DNA of 64,000 nt, from NCBI GenBank assembly GCA_002427885.1, contig DIZI01000005.1, positions 64,653 through 128,652 of the forward strand. The letters are read 5' to 3'. This DNA comes from Paludibacter sp. UBA6032 (lineage in GTDB: Bacteria > Bacteroidota > Bacteroidia > Bacteroidales > Paludibacteraceae). This document shows, piece after piece, positions 1-8,835 of the stretch. The notes under the pieces are model-generated. The model did not search any database, had not been told where the DNA came from, and worked only from the letters and a program-made list of their open reading frames with translations. Position 1 is the first letter of the stretch. Each line of letters starts with the position of its first letter. The position numbers were made by a program, and so were the translations under genes.

Positions 1-1539
1 ATTGCTTTGACAGTCATTCTAAATTGCTCTATGGTAATGGCACAAACCGAATTAGATGCATTGAAATACGTACAAACCGACATTAATGGAACTGCCAGAT
101 ATATGGGAATGGCTGGTGCTTTTGGAGCACTTGGTGGCGACGCTTCAGCTATAAAGGATAATCCTGCAGGGTTGGGAATTTATCGTAGTTCAGAGCTTTC
201 CGGTACTATGAATGTTATGATGCAAAACAGTATTTCAAAATGGAATGGTACTACAACCAGTGCTGATGATCCATATAAAACAGGTTTAAATAATCTTTCT
301 TTTGTATTGGCTATGCCATCCTGGCAGAATGAAAATGAAGGAAAAAGTTTAATAAATTCTAACTGGTCATTTAGTTATAACCGTCTTAAAAATTTAAATC
401 GCACGGTAAACATTAATAGTGGTGCTTCAAATTCATCAATGACTGACTTTATGGAATATTTCTCAAACGGACTTAGTGAAGCAGATTTATCCGGATCAAA
501 TGAACCAAATAATAATCCCTATAACACAACTTATGTTCCATGGTTATCTGTATTGGCTTATAAGGGATATTTAATCAATCCCGTAGCAGGAACAAATAGC
601 TGGGCTACTTTATTAAATCAGGGAGAAACAGTAGTTCCTTCGTTTGATATGGTTGAAAGAGGGTATGTCGATGAATATTCAGTTGGTTGGGCCGGAAATT
701 TTAGTAATATGTTGTATCTGGGTACAACTTTGAATTTACAAAGAATTGACTATACTTTATCAAGTAAATACAGCGAAGAATTTCAAAACGGTGGAAATAT
801 GGCACTAAATAATTCCATCACTTCAAGCGGGAATGGATTAAATCTGAATATTGGTGCTATTTTAAGACCAAACGACTTCCTCCGCTTTGGATTGGCTTTA
901 CATACCCCATCCATTTATGCTATGCATGACACTTATAATGCAACTTTGAATTATGACAATACACAAAAGGGATCAGAATCAACTCCTACCGATGGTTATA
1001 ATAACTTCCAGATACAAGGTCCTATACAACTCAATGCGAGTGGAGCTTATATTTTAGGTTCAAAAGGATTAATCAGTTTAGAATACAATTTCACTAATTA
1101 CACAGGAACACGATTAATGGATGACGTTGGTAGCACACAACCATATAGTGCTGAAAATCAAAGAATGAGTAGTTCATTAAATGATGTTCATACAATAAAG
1201 ATCGGTGGTGAATATAAATTAACTGATAATTTTTCGTTACGGGCCGGTTATGCAATTTCAACGAATGCCACAAAACCCGATGCACAAAAAATAATGGTTG
1301 ATTATACAACCCGTACTGATACCGAATATTTTTTAAATAACGGAGCCAATTACCTTACTGCAGGATTTGGTTACCACGAAGCCGGTTGGTTTATTGATTG
1401 TGCTTACGTTCATAAAAATTTGAATGAATCTTATATGCCTTACAACTCAAATTTATTATCGACAAATTTAGCTGTTACTCCGGCATCAGTTATTTCTAAT
1501 TCTAATAATATTTTACTAACTTTGGGGCTTAAATTTTAA
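1..1539 (+). CDS. OmpP1/FadL-like outer-membrane transport protein (5' end cut by window)
   Basis: The reading frame is open to the left edge, so the start codon and the first part of the signal peptide lie outside the window; the visible residues (IALTVILN, then AQT) look like the end of a signal peptide. The mature protein begins with a block shared with the next gene (DALKYVQTDINGTARYM, then GALGGDASAIKDNPAGLGIYR). The NPAGLG motif near the N-terminus and the long beta-rich body ending in an aromatic residue (LGLKF) fit the OmpP1/FadL/TodX beta-barrel family, which moves hydrophobic molecules across the outer membrane. Bacteroidales members of this size are sometimes labelled hemin receptors; nothing seen here proves a substrate. 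It forms a tandem pair with the gene at 1711. Confidence 0.8.
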   Translation: MALTVILNCSMVMAQTELDALKYVQTDINGTARYMGMAGAFGALGGDASAIKDNPAGLGIYRSSELSGTMNVMMQNSISKWNGTTTSADDPYKTGLNNLSFVLAMPSWQNENEGKSLINSNWSFSYNRLKNLNRTVNINSGASNSSMTDFMEYFSNGLSEADLSGSNEPNNNPYNTTYVPWLSVLAYKGYLINPVAGTNSWATLLNQGETVVPSFDMVERGYVDEYSVGWAGNFSNMLYLGTTLNLQRIDYTLSSKYSEEFQNGGNMALNNSITSSGNGLNLNIGAILRPNDFLRFGLALHTPSIYAMHDTYNATLNYDNTQKGSESTPTDGYNNFQIQGPIQLNASGAYILGSKGLISLEYNFTNYTGTRLMDDVGSTQPYSAENQRMSSSLNDVHTIKIGGEYKLTDNFSLRAGYAISTNATKPDAQKIMVDYTTRTDTEYFLNNGANYLTAGFGYHEAGWFIDCAYVHKNLNESYMPYNSNLLSTNLAVTPASVISNSNNILLTLGLKF

Positions 1540-1650
1540 ACAAGCAGACCGATATAGATTATCAGAGGTTTGTTGCTATTTTCCTTTAATAAATAATTTA
1601 GTTTTTTTCAAATATTCTTTTAATAAAAGATATAAAAAACCATAGAATTC

Positions 1651-1680
1651 GAAACTCGTCCTGAAATCAGGACGAGTTTC
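1651..1680 (+). terminator. Stem-loop between the two OmpP1 paralogs
   Basis: A perfect 14-bp inverted repeat (GAAACTCGTCCTGA against its complement) with a two-base centre. No long T-run follows, so it may be a weak terminator or an RNA processing/stability hairpin separating the two tandem genes. Confidence 0.5.
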
Positions 1681-1710
1681 ATTTGAATATAAATTTAAAA
1701 CTAATTACGA

Positions 1711-3261
1711 ATGAAAAAGAGCATAATGGCTTTGGTAGCACTTTTGTACTGCACACTCCTGATGAGTCAAACTGAATTCGATGCATTAAAATACGTTCAA
1801 ACCGACATTAACGGGACTGCCAGATACATGAGTATGGCTGGTGCTTTAGGAGCTTTGGGCGGGGATGCTTCGGCAATAAAAGACAATCCGGCCGGACTGG
1901 GGATTTATCGCAATTCAGAGCTAACCGGAACAATCAATCTATTGATTCAACAAACATCATCTGATTGGAATGGGGTAAATACCAAGGAAAATTTAACCAA
2001 AATAGGGTTTGATAATTTTTCAATTGTCGTGGCAATACCTTCCAAACAGGGTGAAAGTGGTACAAAAGGACTACTAAGTTCCAATTTTTCATTTAGCTAC
2101 AACCGGCTGAAAAACTTTGATAGAAGTTTGACTATTAAAGATAAAGAAGGAGGTTCTGAATCATCTATGACTGATTATATGGGAAATCTCACCGGTAATA
2201 TCTCAAAATCAGATTTGACTTATACAAACGATCATAATCCATTAATTTCAACTGATATTCCCTGGTTATCCGTTCTGGCATATAATGCAGGATTAATAGG
2301 CAAATCACAGACCTCTTGGGGATCAACATTAAGTGGTGTACCCGAAACAGTAACTCCATCGTATAAACTTTCCGAAAAAGGATATGTGAATGAGTATTCA
2401 GTAGGCTGGGCAGGAAATCTGAGTAATTTTGTTTACTTCGGTGCTACTGCCAATATTCAATCTATTAATTATAGCTCATACGGTCAGTTTAGTGAAATAT
2501 TTGGTAGCGGTGGTGGAATGAATTTAATTGATACGATTACAACCAGAGGAAATGGTTTAAATTTTAATTTTGGAGCTATCGTGAGTCCTTTCAAATTCTT
2601 ACGATTAGGGGTTTCGTTCCGCACACCAACACTTTTTATTCTTAAAGATAATTATTATTCAAAATTAGATTTTAAAACTCTAAGTGATACCGGATCAGTC
2701 TCAACTCCGGGAGGTATTAGCGATTACCAGCTTAAAAGTCCTATGCAACTGAATGCCAGTGCTGCATATTTACTTGGAAAAAAAGCGGTAATCAGTGTTG
2801 AATATGATTACAGTATAATCACCGGTTCACAGCTTATGAGTAAAACCGGTGACAAACAAGTTTTTGCTGAACAGAATCAGGGAATACAAGACAAACTGAA
2901 TGATATGCATACCTTGAAAATTGGTGCAGAATACAATATCTCCGATAATTTTTCGGTACGTGCCGGATTTGCAAATTCAAATAACACGATCAAACCAGAT
3001 GTAACCAAGATACTGGCATCTAACTCTATACGGACTGATCCGGAGTATTTTATACATAAAAGTACTAATTATATAACAGCAGGATTTGGATATCAAAAAG
3101 AAAACTGGTTTCTGGATTGTGCATTTCAAACCAGTACTTATGATGAAATATTCTATTCATACAGCGGGGAGATTGGTATTGGTCTCGCACTTAAACCGAT
3201 TCCCGCAAATATAACTACAACAAACAACAATCTGATTTTAACAGTAGGATATCGGTTTTAA
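1711..3261 (+). CDS. OmpP1/FadL-like outer-membrane transport protein
   Basis: A 516-residue protein starting MKKSIMALVALLYCTLLMSQ, a clear Sec signal peptide, followed by the same DALKYVQTDINGTARYM and NPAGLG blocks as the upstream gene. It ends in an aromatic residue (VGYRF), as expected for a BamA-assembled barrel. The two copies are plainly paralogous along their whole length but diverge strongly in the middle, where the extracellular loops would be, so their ligands may differ. It is followed by a strong terminator at 3301, so the pair forms its own unit. Outer-membrane location is secure; the transported molecule is unknown. Confidence 0.82.
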   Translation: MKKSIMALVALLYCTLLMSQTEFDALKYVQTDINGTARYMSMAGALGALGGDASAIKDNPAGLGIYRNSELTGTINLLIQQTSSDWNGVNTKENLTKIGFDNFSIVVAIPSKQGESGTKGLLSSNFSFSYNRLKNFDRSLTIKDKEGGSESSMTDYMGNLTGNISKSDLTYTNDHNPLISTDIPWLSVLAYNAGLIGKSQTSWGSTLSGVPETVTPSYKLSEKGYVNEYSVGWAGNLSNFVYFGATANIQSINYSSYGQFSEIFGSGGGMNLIDTITTRGNGLNFNFGAIVSPFKFLRLGVSFRTPTLFILKDNYYSKLDFKTLSDTGSVSTPGGISDYQLKSPMQLNASAAYLLGKKAVISVEYDYSIITGSQLMSKTGDKQVFAEQNQGIQDKLNDMHTLKIGAEYNISDNFSVRAGFANSNNTIKPDVTKILASNSIRTDPEYFIHKSTNYITAGFGYQKENWFLDCAFQTSTYDEIFYSYSGEIGIGLALKPIPANITTTNNNLILTVGYRF

Positions 3262-3300
3262 TACTTACTATTTAACAAGATTCTTCTTTAATTTTACAAG

Positions 3301-3329
3301 AAAGGTCGGCTGTGAAGCCGACCTTTTTT
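3301..3329 (+). terminator. Rho-independent terminator after the OmpP1 pair
   Basis: An 11-bp GC-rich stem (AAAGGTCGGCT / AGCCGACCTTT) with a GTGA loop runs into six Ts. Confidence 0.88.
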
Positions 3330-3378
3330 AAAATTCGGTTATTCTAGAATTCATACGGCAAGTAATGATGAACCGGTT

Positions 3379-3409
3379 TTGTCTAATCAACCCAAAAAAT
3401 GTACCTTTG
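3379..3409 (+). promoter_or_regulatory. Bacteroidetes-type promoter of prfC
   Basis: TTG at 3379 and TACCTTTG at 3402 are separated by 20 bases, matching the Bacteroidetes sigma-ABfr consensus (TTG/TAnnTTTG). The predicted leader before the ATG at 3447 is about 30 bases. Confidence 0.7.
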
Positions 3410-3446
3410 CACTCTCAAAATTTCAACCTAATAAACAAACCGACTG

Positions 3447-5024
3447 ATGAGCTTACTTACCGAAATACAACGACGACGCACTTTTGCCATTATCAGCCAT
3501 CCTGATGCGGGAAAAACCACCCTGACAGAAAAACTGTTGCTTTTTGGTGGTGCAATTCACGTAGCCGGAGCGGTAAAATCAAATAAAATCAAGAAAACAG
3601 CCACTTCGGACTGGATGGAAATTGAAAAACAACGTGGTATTTCAGTGGCTACTTCAGTCATGGGTTTTGAATATCGCGACTATAAAATTAATATACTTGA
3701 TACACCCGGACACCAGGACTTTGCAGAAGATACATACAGGACATTAACGGCAGTGGATAGCGTTATTATTGTGGTGGATACGGCTAAAGGTGTGGAAGCC
3801 CAAACCCGAAAATTGATGGAAGTATGCCGGATGCGCAAAACGCCGGTAATTGTTTTTATCAATAAAATGGACCGTGAGGGTAAAGATCCGTTCGATTTGT
3901 TGGATGAATTGGAATCGGAGTTGGGCATTCATGTTCGTCCATTAAGTTGGCCAATTAACATGGGTGCTTCATTTAAAGGAGTTTATAATATTTATAAACA
4001 AAATCTGGAACTTTTTACACCCAACAAACAAAGTATCAGTAAATCGGTAGCATTCTCGGACATTAATAATCCTGAATTGGAAAAATATGTAGGAAAACAC
4101 GATGCACAAAAGCTTCGTGAAGATATGGAACTGATACAAGGTGTTTATTCAGAATTTGACACTGAAAAGTATCTGGCGGGTGAATTGGCTCCGGTTTTCT
4201 TTGGTAGTGCTTTGAATAATTTCGGAGTCAGGGAATTACTCGACTGTTTTGTAGAAATTGCTCCATCTCCCCGACCTATTCACGCTCAGGAACGATTAAT
4301 TGATCCATACGAAGAAGCTTTCTCGGGTTTTGTATTTAAAATCCACGCTAATATGGATCCAAACCACCGTAGTTGTATTGCTTTTGTAAAAATTTGCTCG
4401 GGCAAATTTGAACGAAATGTGAACTATAAACACATTCGTCATGGGAAAATGATGAAATTCTCGAGTCCGACAGCCTTTATGGCTCAGAAAAAAGAAACGG
4501 TGGACGAAGCATTTGCCGGTGATATTGTCGGTTTACCCGATACCGGTAATTTTAAAATCGGTGATACACTCACATCCGGCGAAGGATTGCATTTTAAAGG
4601 AATTCCAAGCTTTTCACCTGAAATGTTTAAATACATTGAGAATGCCGATCCGATGAAAACAAAACAACTGGAAAAAGGAGTAGCTCAGTTAATGGATGAA
4701 GGTGTTGCACAGTTGTTTGTAAACCAATATAATGGACGAAAAATAATCGGAACGGTGGGACAACTGCAGTTTGAGGTTATTCAATACCGATTATTACACG
4801 AATACAATGCTCAATGTCGTTGGGATCCGATTTCGTTGTATAAAGCCTGTTGGATTGAAAGCAACAATGCACAGGAACTGGATAATTTCAAAAAAAGAAA
4901 AGCACAATACATGGCAAAAGATCGTGAAGGTCGTGATGTATTTCTGGCTGACTCGGGTTATATGTTGCAAATGGCTCAGAATGATTTTAAAGATATTCGT
5001 TTCCATTTTACTTCCGAATTTTGA
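3447..5024 (+). CDS. prfC: Peptide chain release factor 3 (GTPase)
   Basis: A 525-residue translational GTPase of normal RF3 length. The G1 loop is SHPDAGKTTL, the G3 motif DTPGH and the G4 motif NKMD, followed by RF3-type domains II and III. RF3 uses GTP to eject RF1/RF2 from the ribosome after peptide release. The full domain order, the long ARR-type N-terminus (RRRTFAIISHPDAGKTT) and the C-terminal LQFEV block separate it from EF-G. It is a single-gene unit with its own promoter and terminator. Confidence 0.96.
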   Translation: MSLLTEIQRRRTFAIISHPDAGKTTLTEKLLLFGGAIHVAGAVKSNKIKKTATSDWMEIEKQRGISVATSVMGFEYRDYKINILDTPGHQDFAEDTYRTLTAVDSVIIVVDTAKGVEAQTRKLMEVCRMRKTPVIVFINKMDREGKDPFDLLDELESELGIHVRPLSWPINMGASFKGVYNIYKQNLELFTPNKQSISKSVAFSDINNPELEKYVGKHDAQKLREDMELIQGVYSEFDTEKYLAGELAPVFFGSALNNFGVRELLDCFVEIAPSPRPIHAQERLIDPYEEAFSGFVFKIHANMDPNHRSCIAFVKICSGKFERNVNYKHIRHGKMMKFSSPTAFMAQKKETVDEAFAGDIVGLPDTGNFKIGDTLTSGEGLHFKGIPSFSPEMFKYIENADPMKTKQLEKGVAQLMDEGVAQLFVNQYNGRKIIGTVGQLQFEVIQYRLLHEYNAQCRWDPISLYKACWIESNNAQELDNFKKRKAQYMAKDREGRDVFLADSGYMLQMAQNDFKDIRFHFTSEF

Positions 5025-5051
5025 GGTATGTTTTAGTTATATGAAAATATT

Positions 5052-5080
5052 AGGCGGGATTTTTATCCTGCCTTTTTTTT
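5052..5080 (+). terminator. Rho-independent terminator of prfC
   Basis: AGGCGGGAT pairs with ATCCTGCCT (one G-U pair) across a short T-rich loop and is followed by eight Ts. Confidence 0.85.
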
Positions 5081-5147
5081 ATAAACTGATAATCTCCCAT
5101 TCGACCAAATTTTGAAATAAACACAACTGCAATTCAAATTAAAGCAC

Positions 5148-5155
5148 TAAATTTG
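5148..5155 (+). promoter_or_regulatory. -7 promoter element TAAATTTG
   Basis: This match to TAnnTTTG lies 21 bases before the ATG at 5177. It covers a possible upstream TTG start at 5153, so translation almost certainly begins at 5177. Confidence 0.6.
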
Positions 5156-5176
5156 TCCAAAATAAAAAAGTATCAC

Positions 5177-6235
5177 ATGATAAAAATAAATCAACCCCTT
5201 ACAATTAAAGATATTACCTTTAAAAACCGCATAGGCATGTCACCCATGTGTCAATATTCCTCCATAGATGGTTTCGCAAACGACTGGCATTACATTCATT
5301 ATGGAAGCCGGGCAGTAGGTGGCGCCGGATTAATTATGGTGGAGGCATCGGCCGTAACTCCTGAAGGACGTATCACTCCGAATGATTTGGGAATATGGAG
5401 CGATTTACATATTCCCGAATTCCAAAGAATCACTCAGTATATCCATTTACAAGGTGCTGTTGCAGGTATCCAGATTGCACATGCCGGGCGAAAAGCATCG
5501 CATAATAACCCTGCAAATGGAGGCAATCAACTATCGGAAACAAATAGAGGCTGGCAAACAGTTGCGCCATCACCTCTACCTTTTACTGAAGATGAAATAG
5601 CACCAAATAAACTCGATAAAAAAGGAATTAAAATCATTAGAGGTCAATTTAAAGCTGCCGCCGGACGAGCCATGAAAGCCGGCTTCAAAGTAGTGGAGAT
5701 TCATGCAGCCCATGGTTATTTGATTCACGAATTTCTTTCTCCATTAAGCAATCAAAGAAAGGATAAATATGGTGGGAGTTTCGAAAACAGAATCCGGTTC
5801 TTGTTGGAAGTTATTGAGGCCGTGAAATCAGTCTGGCCAAAAAACTATCCGTTATTTGTCCGTTTATCAGCAACGGACTGGGTTGAAGGCGGATGGAATT
5901 TGGAAGAGACCGTAAAACTTAGCGAAATTCTATATAAGCAAGGTGTCGATTTAGTCGATTGTTCATCGGGAGGAAATATATCCACTGCTAAAATTCCTGT
6001 TGCACCCGGATATCAGGTACCTCTTTCAGAAGCCGTCCGCAAAACCGGCATCCGAACAGCTGCAGTCGGTTTAATAACTTCAATTGAACAAATATCAGAA
6101 ATACTTGAAAATGAAAAGGCCGATATGGTCTTTCTGGGAAGGGAATTATTACGAAATCCTTATTTTCCACTTAATTCTACATTGAATACAGAAAGTGAAA
6201 TTAAATGGCCAATTCAATACAAGAGGGCAAAATAA
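5177..6235 (+). CDS. NADH:flavin oxidoreductase, Old Yellow Enzyme family (YqjM/NamA-like)
   Basis: A 352-residue FMN-dependent TIM-barrel ene-reductase. Cys25 in the SPMCQYSS block matches the redox-tuning cysteine of the YqjM subclass. QIAHAGRKA and HAAHGYLIHEFLSP carry the FMN- and substrate-binding His pair, and the C-terminal FLGRELLRNPYFP block binds the flavin phosphate. Enzymes of this type reduce activated C=C bonds with NAD(P)H and act in detoxification and redox balance; the natural substrate is not evident. The ATG at 5177 was chosen because a TTG eight codons upstream lies inside the promoter. It runs closely into the DUF1761 gene. Confidence 0.9.
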   Translation: MIKINQPLTIKDITFKNRIGMSPMCQYSSIDGFANDWHYIHYGSRAVGGAGLIMVEASAVTPEGRITPNDLGIWSDLHIPEFQRITQYIHLQGAVAGIQIAHAGRKASHNNPANGGNQLSETNRGWQTVAPSPLPFTEDEIAPNKLDKKGIKIIRGQFKAAAGRAMKAGFKVVEIHAAHGYLIHEFLSPLSNQRKDKYGGSFENRIRFLLEVIEAVKSVWPKNYPLFVRLSATDWVEGGWNLEETVKLSEILYKQGVDLVDCSSGGNISTAKIPVAPGYQVPLSEAVRKTGIRTAAVGLITSIEQISEILENEKADMVFLGRELLRNPYFPLNSTLNTESEIKWPIQYKRAK

Positions 6236-6256
6236 TAATCATACAAATTTACTTTT

Positions 6257-6667
6257 ATGGACTTAATATCATTATTTACAGAAATCAACTGGCTGGCAGT
6301 TGCAGCAGTAACTATTTTATCGTTTATATTGGGTGCTTTGTGGCATTCGGTTTTATTCAAAAAAGGATGGAGTGAAGACTCAAATTCAATTTACAATTCC
6401 GAAAACCACGGAAATCCGGCTAAAATTTTCGGCCTTGCCGGATTAGCCCATCTGGTTGCAGTTATTGCGTTAGCCCTGTTTATTGGCAGCAGTTCAACAG
6501 CAGTTGAAGGTTTATTGAAAGGCTTTCTTGTAAGTATCGTTTGGGTTTCTACCAGCATAGGAGTTACCTATTTATTTGTTGGAAGGACATTCAGGCTTTT
6601 TTTGATTGATGCCGGATTTTATGTTGTATTTTTATCACTGGCCGGATTGATTCTGGGTGAGTGGTAA
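6257..6667 (+). CDS. DUF1761 family membrane protein
   Basis: A 136-residue protein with about four hydrophobic segments, opening with INWLAVAAVTILSFILGALWHSVLFKKGW, the signature start of DUF1761 proteins. The family is small, integral to the inner membrane and has no known biochemical function. It lies 21 bases after the ene-reductase and is probably cotranscribed with it. Confidence 0.78.
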   Translation: MDLISLFTEINWLAVAAVTILSFILGALWHSVLFKKGWSEDSNSIYNSENHGNPAKIFGLAGLAHLVAVIALALFIGSSSTAVEGLLKGFLVSIVWVSTSIGVTYLFVGRTFRLFLIDAGFYVVFLSLAGLILGEW

Positions 6668-6679
6668 TTACGCTTAAAA

Positions 6680-6720
6680 CATAATTCATAATGCATAATT
6701 TATAATTTATAATAATGCAT
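6680..6720. repeat. AT-rich ATAATTCATAATGCATAATT-type repeat
   Basis: A run of degenerate units built on ATAATGCATAATT fills the gap before the MFS gene. The same motif recurs at 20149-20212, 24971-25037 and, inverted, 25413-25447. Confidence 0.65.
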
Positions 6721-6739
6721 TGTTTTTCATAGAATACAA

Positions 6740-8062
6740 ATGAATACTTTCAAAAACCAGCTTGTCAATATTCTCGGTTTAAATGCCATTATACGTTCAC
6801 TCCATTACCGGAATTACCGTTTGTTTTTTTATGGTCAGACCATTTCGCTGATTGGAACATGGATACAGCGCATTGCCGTTCCCTGGTTGGTTTATCGATT
6901 GACGGGATCCGTTTTTCTATTGGGTTTAGTTGGTTTTGCCGGACAGATTCCTACTTTTTTAATTTCACCTTTTGCCGGAGTTTTAATCGATCGGTGGAAT
7001 CGTCAGAAGATATTGGTGGTCACACAAGTATTGGCATTAATACAAGCTTTAGTTTTGGCGCTTCTCTTTTACGAAAAATCAATCAGTGTCTGGCACATTG
7101 CCATTTTAAGTGTTTTTCTGGGAATAATTAATGCCTTCGATATGCCGGCCCGCCAGGCGTTTGTGGTGGATATGATTGAGAAAAAAGAAGATTTAGGAAA
7201 TGCAATTGCCCTGAATTCATCCATGGTAAACGGAGCACGCTTACTCGGTCCGTCTATTGCCGGAGTTTTAATAGCACTGACTGGTGAAGGTATGTGTTTT
7301 CTGATCAACGGTATCAGTTATTTTTTTGTAATCTTCTTTTTGCTCAGAATGAAAATCAGCCCACACGAAATAAAGCTCCAAAACAAAAATGTGATGCAAA
7401 ATATGAAGGAAGGTTTTAAATATACTTTTGGCTTTCTTCCAATTCGATATATTATCCTGTTACTCTCATTGGTCAGCCTAATGGGAATGCCTTATACAGT
7501 GCTTATGCCGGTTTTTGCCAAAACAATACTTCACGGAGGTCCGCATACTTTTGGGTTTATGATGGGAGCTACCGGTATCGGAGCTTTAATTGGTGCTTTT
7601 TATATGGCATCGAGGAAGAAAGTTGTTGGTTTGGAAAAATTTATTCCGTGGTTTGCTGCTATTTTTGGTTTCGGACTTATCACATTTTCATTATCACATT
7701 ACTTTGTATTATCTTTGATCTTATTGTTGATCACGGGTTTTGGGATGTTGATGCAAATGACATCGAGCAATACCATTTTGCAAACCATTGTGGACGATGA
7801 TAAACGGGGACGGGTGATGAGTTTTTACACCATGGCCTTTATGGGAACGGCTCCTTTTGGAAGTTTATTGGCGGGTACGCTGGCGAGCAAAATCGGAGCA
7901 CCAAATACATTATTAATCGGAGGAGTGGCATGTATAATGGGTGCATTTGTTTTTGCCCGGAAACTTCCCGAAATAAAATCGAGTATTCAAACTATTTACA
8001 TTCGATTAGGTTTACTTTCGGGTGAAGTTTCACCTGCGTTGACAAACCAGCTTGAAGAATAA
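6740..8062 (+). CDS. MFS transporter, EntS/MFS_3-like exporter
   Basis: A 440-residue protein with about 12 hydrophobic segments. The N-terminus (NYRLFFYGQTISLIGTWIQ) and the loop 2-3 motif (GVLIDRWNRQKILV) are typical of the MFS_3 subfamily, whose best-known member EntS exports enterobactin. FDMPARQAFVVDM and the TSSNTILQTIVDDDKRGRVMSFYTM block are also characteristic. No siderophore or drug gene adjoins it, so the substrate cannot be deduced; proton-driven export of a small molecule is the likely role. Confidence 0.85.
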   Translation: MNTFKNQLVNILGLNAIIRSLHYRNYRLFFYGQTISLIGTWIQRIAVPWLVYRLTGSVFLLGLVGFAGQIPTFLISPFAGVLIDRWNRQKILVVTQVLALIQALVLALLFYEKSISVWHIAILSVFLGIINAFDMPARQAFVVDMIEKKEDLGNAIALNSSMVNGARLLGPSIAGVLIALTGEGMCFLINGISYFFVIFFLLRMKISPHEIKLQNKNVMQNMKEGFKYTFGFLPIRYIILLLSLVSLMGMPYTVLMPVFAKTILHGGPHTFGFMMGATGIGALIGAFYMASRKKVVGLEKFIPWFAAIFGFGLITFSLSHYFVLSLILLLITGFGMLMQMTSSNTILQTIVDDDKRGRVMSFYTMAFMGTAPFGSLLAGTLASKIGAPNTLLIGGVACIMGAFVFARKLPEIKSSIQTIYIRLGLLSGEVSPALTNQLEE

Positions 8063-8073
8063 AGTAAAATTGA

Positions 8074-8104
8074 TTGATGAATTACTTCAATTTAGTTACT
8101 TTTG
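8074..8104 (+). promoter_or_regulatory. Bacteroidetes-type promoter of the TlpA-like/amidase pair
   Basis: TTG at 8074 and TACTTTTG at 8097 are spaced by exactly 20 bases, about 45 bases before the ATG at 8150. Confidence 0.72.
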
Positions 8105-8149
8105 AAAAGTTGCAATAGATTTAAACCAGTTCAAACAAAAAAATAAATT

Positions 8150-8821
8150 ATGAAAAAAATAATGATTTCGCTGTTTTTGCTTATTTCATTTTTCTACTCC
8201 CAAAAAGTATTTTCTCAACCGGGTTTAGGTGATGCTGCTCCTGTTATTACAGATTTAAAACTGATTGATAAAGAAATGCCTGATTTAAAAAATAAATTCA
8301 TATATCTTCATTTTTGGGCAAGCTGGAGTGGATCCGAAGACATTATTTTGAAACATTTGGACGTTTTAGCAGAGAGATATAAAAATAAAGTTGTTTTTTT
8401 GGCAATTAGTGAGCAAAACGAAGAACAGGTTAGAAGTTTTCTTCAGGGAAAGCAATGGTATAATATATGCTTTGCTTTGGATGACGGGCAGATTAAAAAA
8501 AAATACTCCGTAAGCGATCTTCCGCGTTATTTCTTTATTTCACCTGAAAATATCGTGTTGGCAACCGGTGGTTTTACATCTGAAATATCGGATCATGATC
8601 TGGATTCTCTTATAATGAAAAATGATTCAACCATAATGCCAAATACCACCAAAATCGTCACATCGCAAGACAGTACCCGCCGAATTGCTTTTGCAAAAAA
8701 TATCAATAAACACTGGCCAATGCCTTCTCAGATGGAAAATATGTATTCGTTTGACGTAAAGGATGAAGTAAAATCTGTTTTTGAAAATCCGAAAGATATT
8801 CGGAGAAATGATACAAATTAA
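8150..8821 (+). CDS. TlpA/ResA-like thioredoxin-fold protein lacking the CxxC
   Basis: A 223-residue exported protein (signal peptide MKKIMISLFLLISFFYSQKVFSQ). It aligns with the TlpA/AhpC-TSA fold: GDAAPVITDLKLIDKE, then YLHFWASWSGSED, then a cis-proline loop (SDLPRYFFISPE). In active family members the block reads WASWCxPC; here both cysteines are replaced by serines, so it cannot act as a thiol oxidoreductase. It may be a redox-dead binding or scaffold protein. It is 14 bases upstream of the amidase and surely cotranscribed with it. Confidence 0.72.
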   Translation: MKKIMISLFLLISFFYSQKVFSQPGLGDAAPVITDLKLIDKEMPDLKNKFIYLHFWASWSGSEDIILKHLDVLAERYKNKVVFLAISEQNEEQVRSFLQGKQWYNICFALDDGQIKKKYSVSDLPRYFFISPENIVLATGGFTSEISDHDLDSLIMKNDSTIMPNTTKIVTSQDSTRRIAFAKNINKHWPMPSQMENMYSFDVKDEVKSVFENPKDIRRNDTN

Positions 8822-8835
8822 AAAAGAAAAATATT

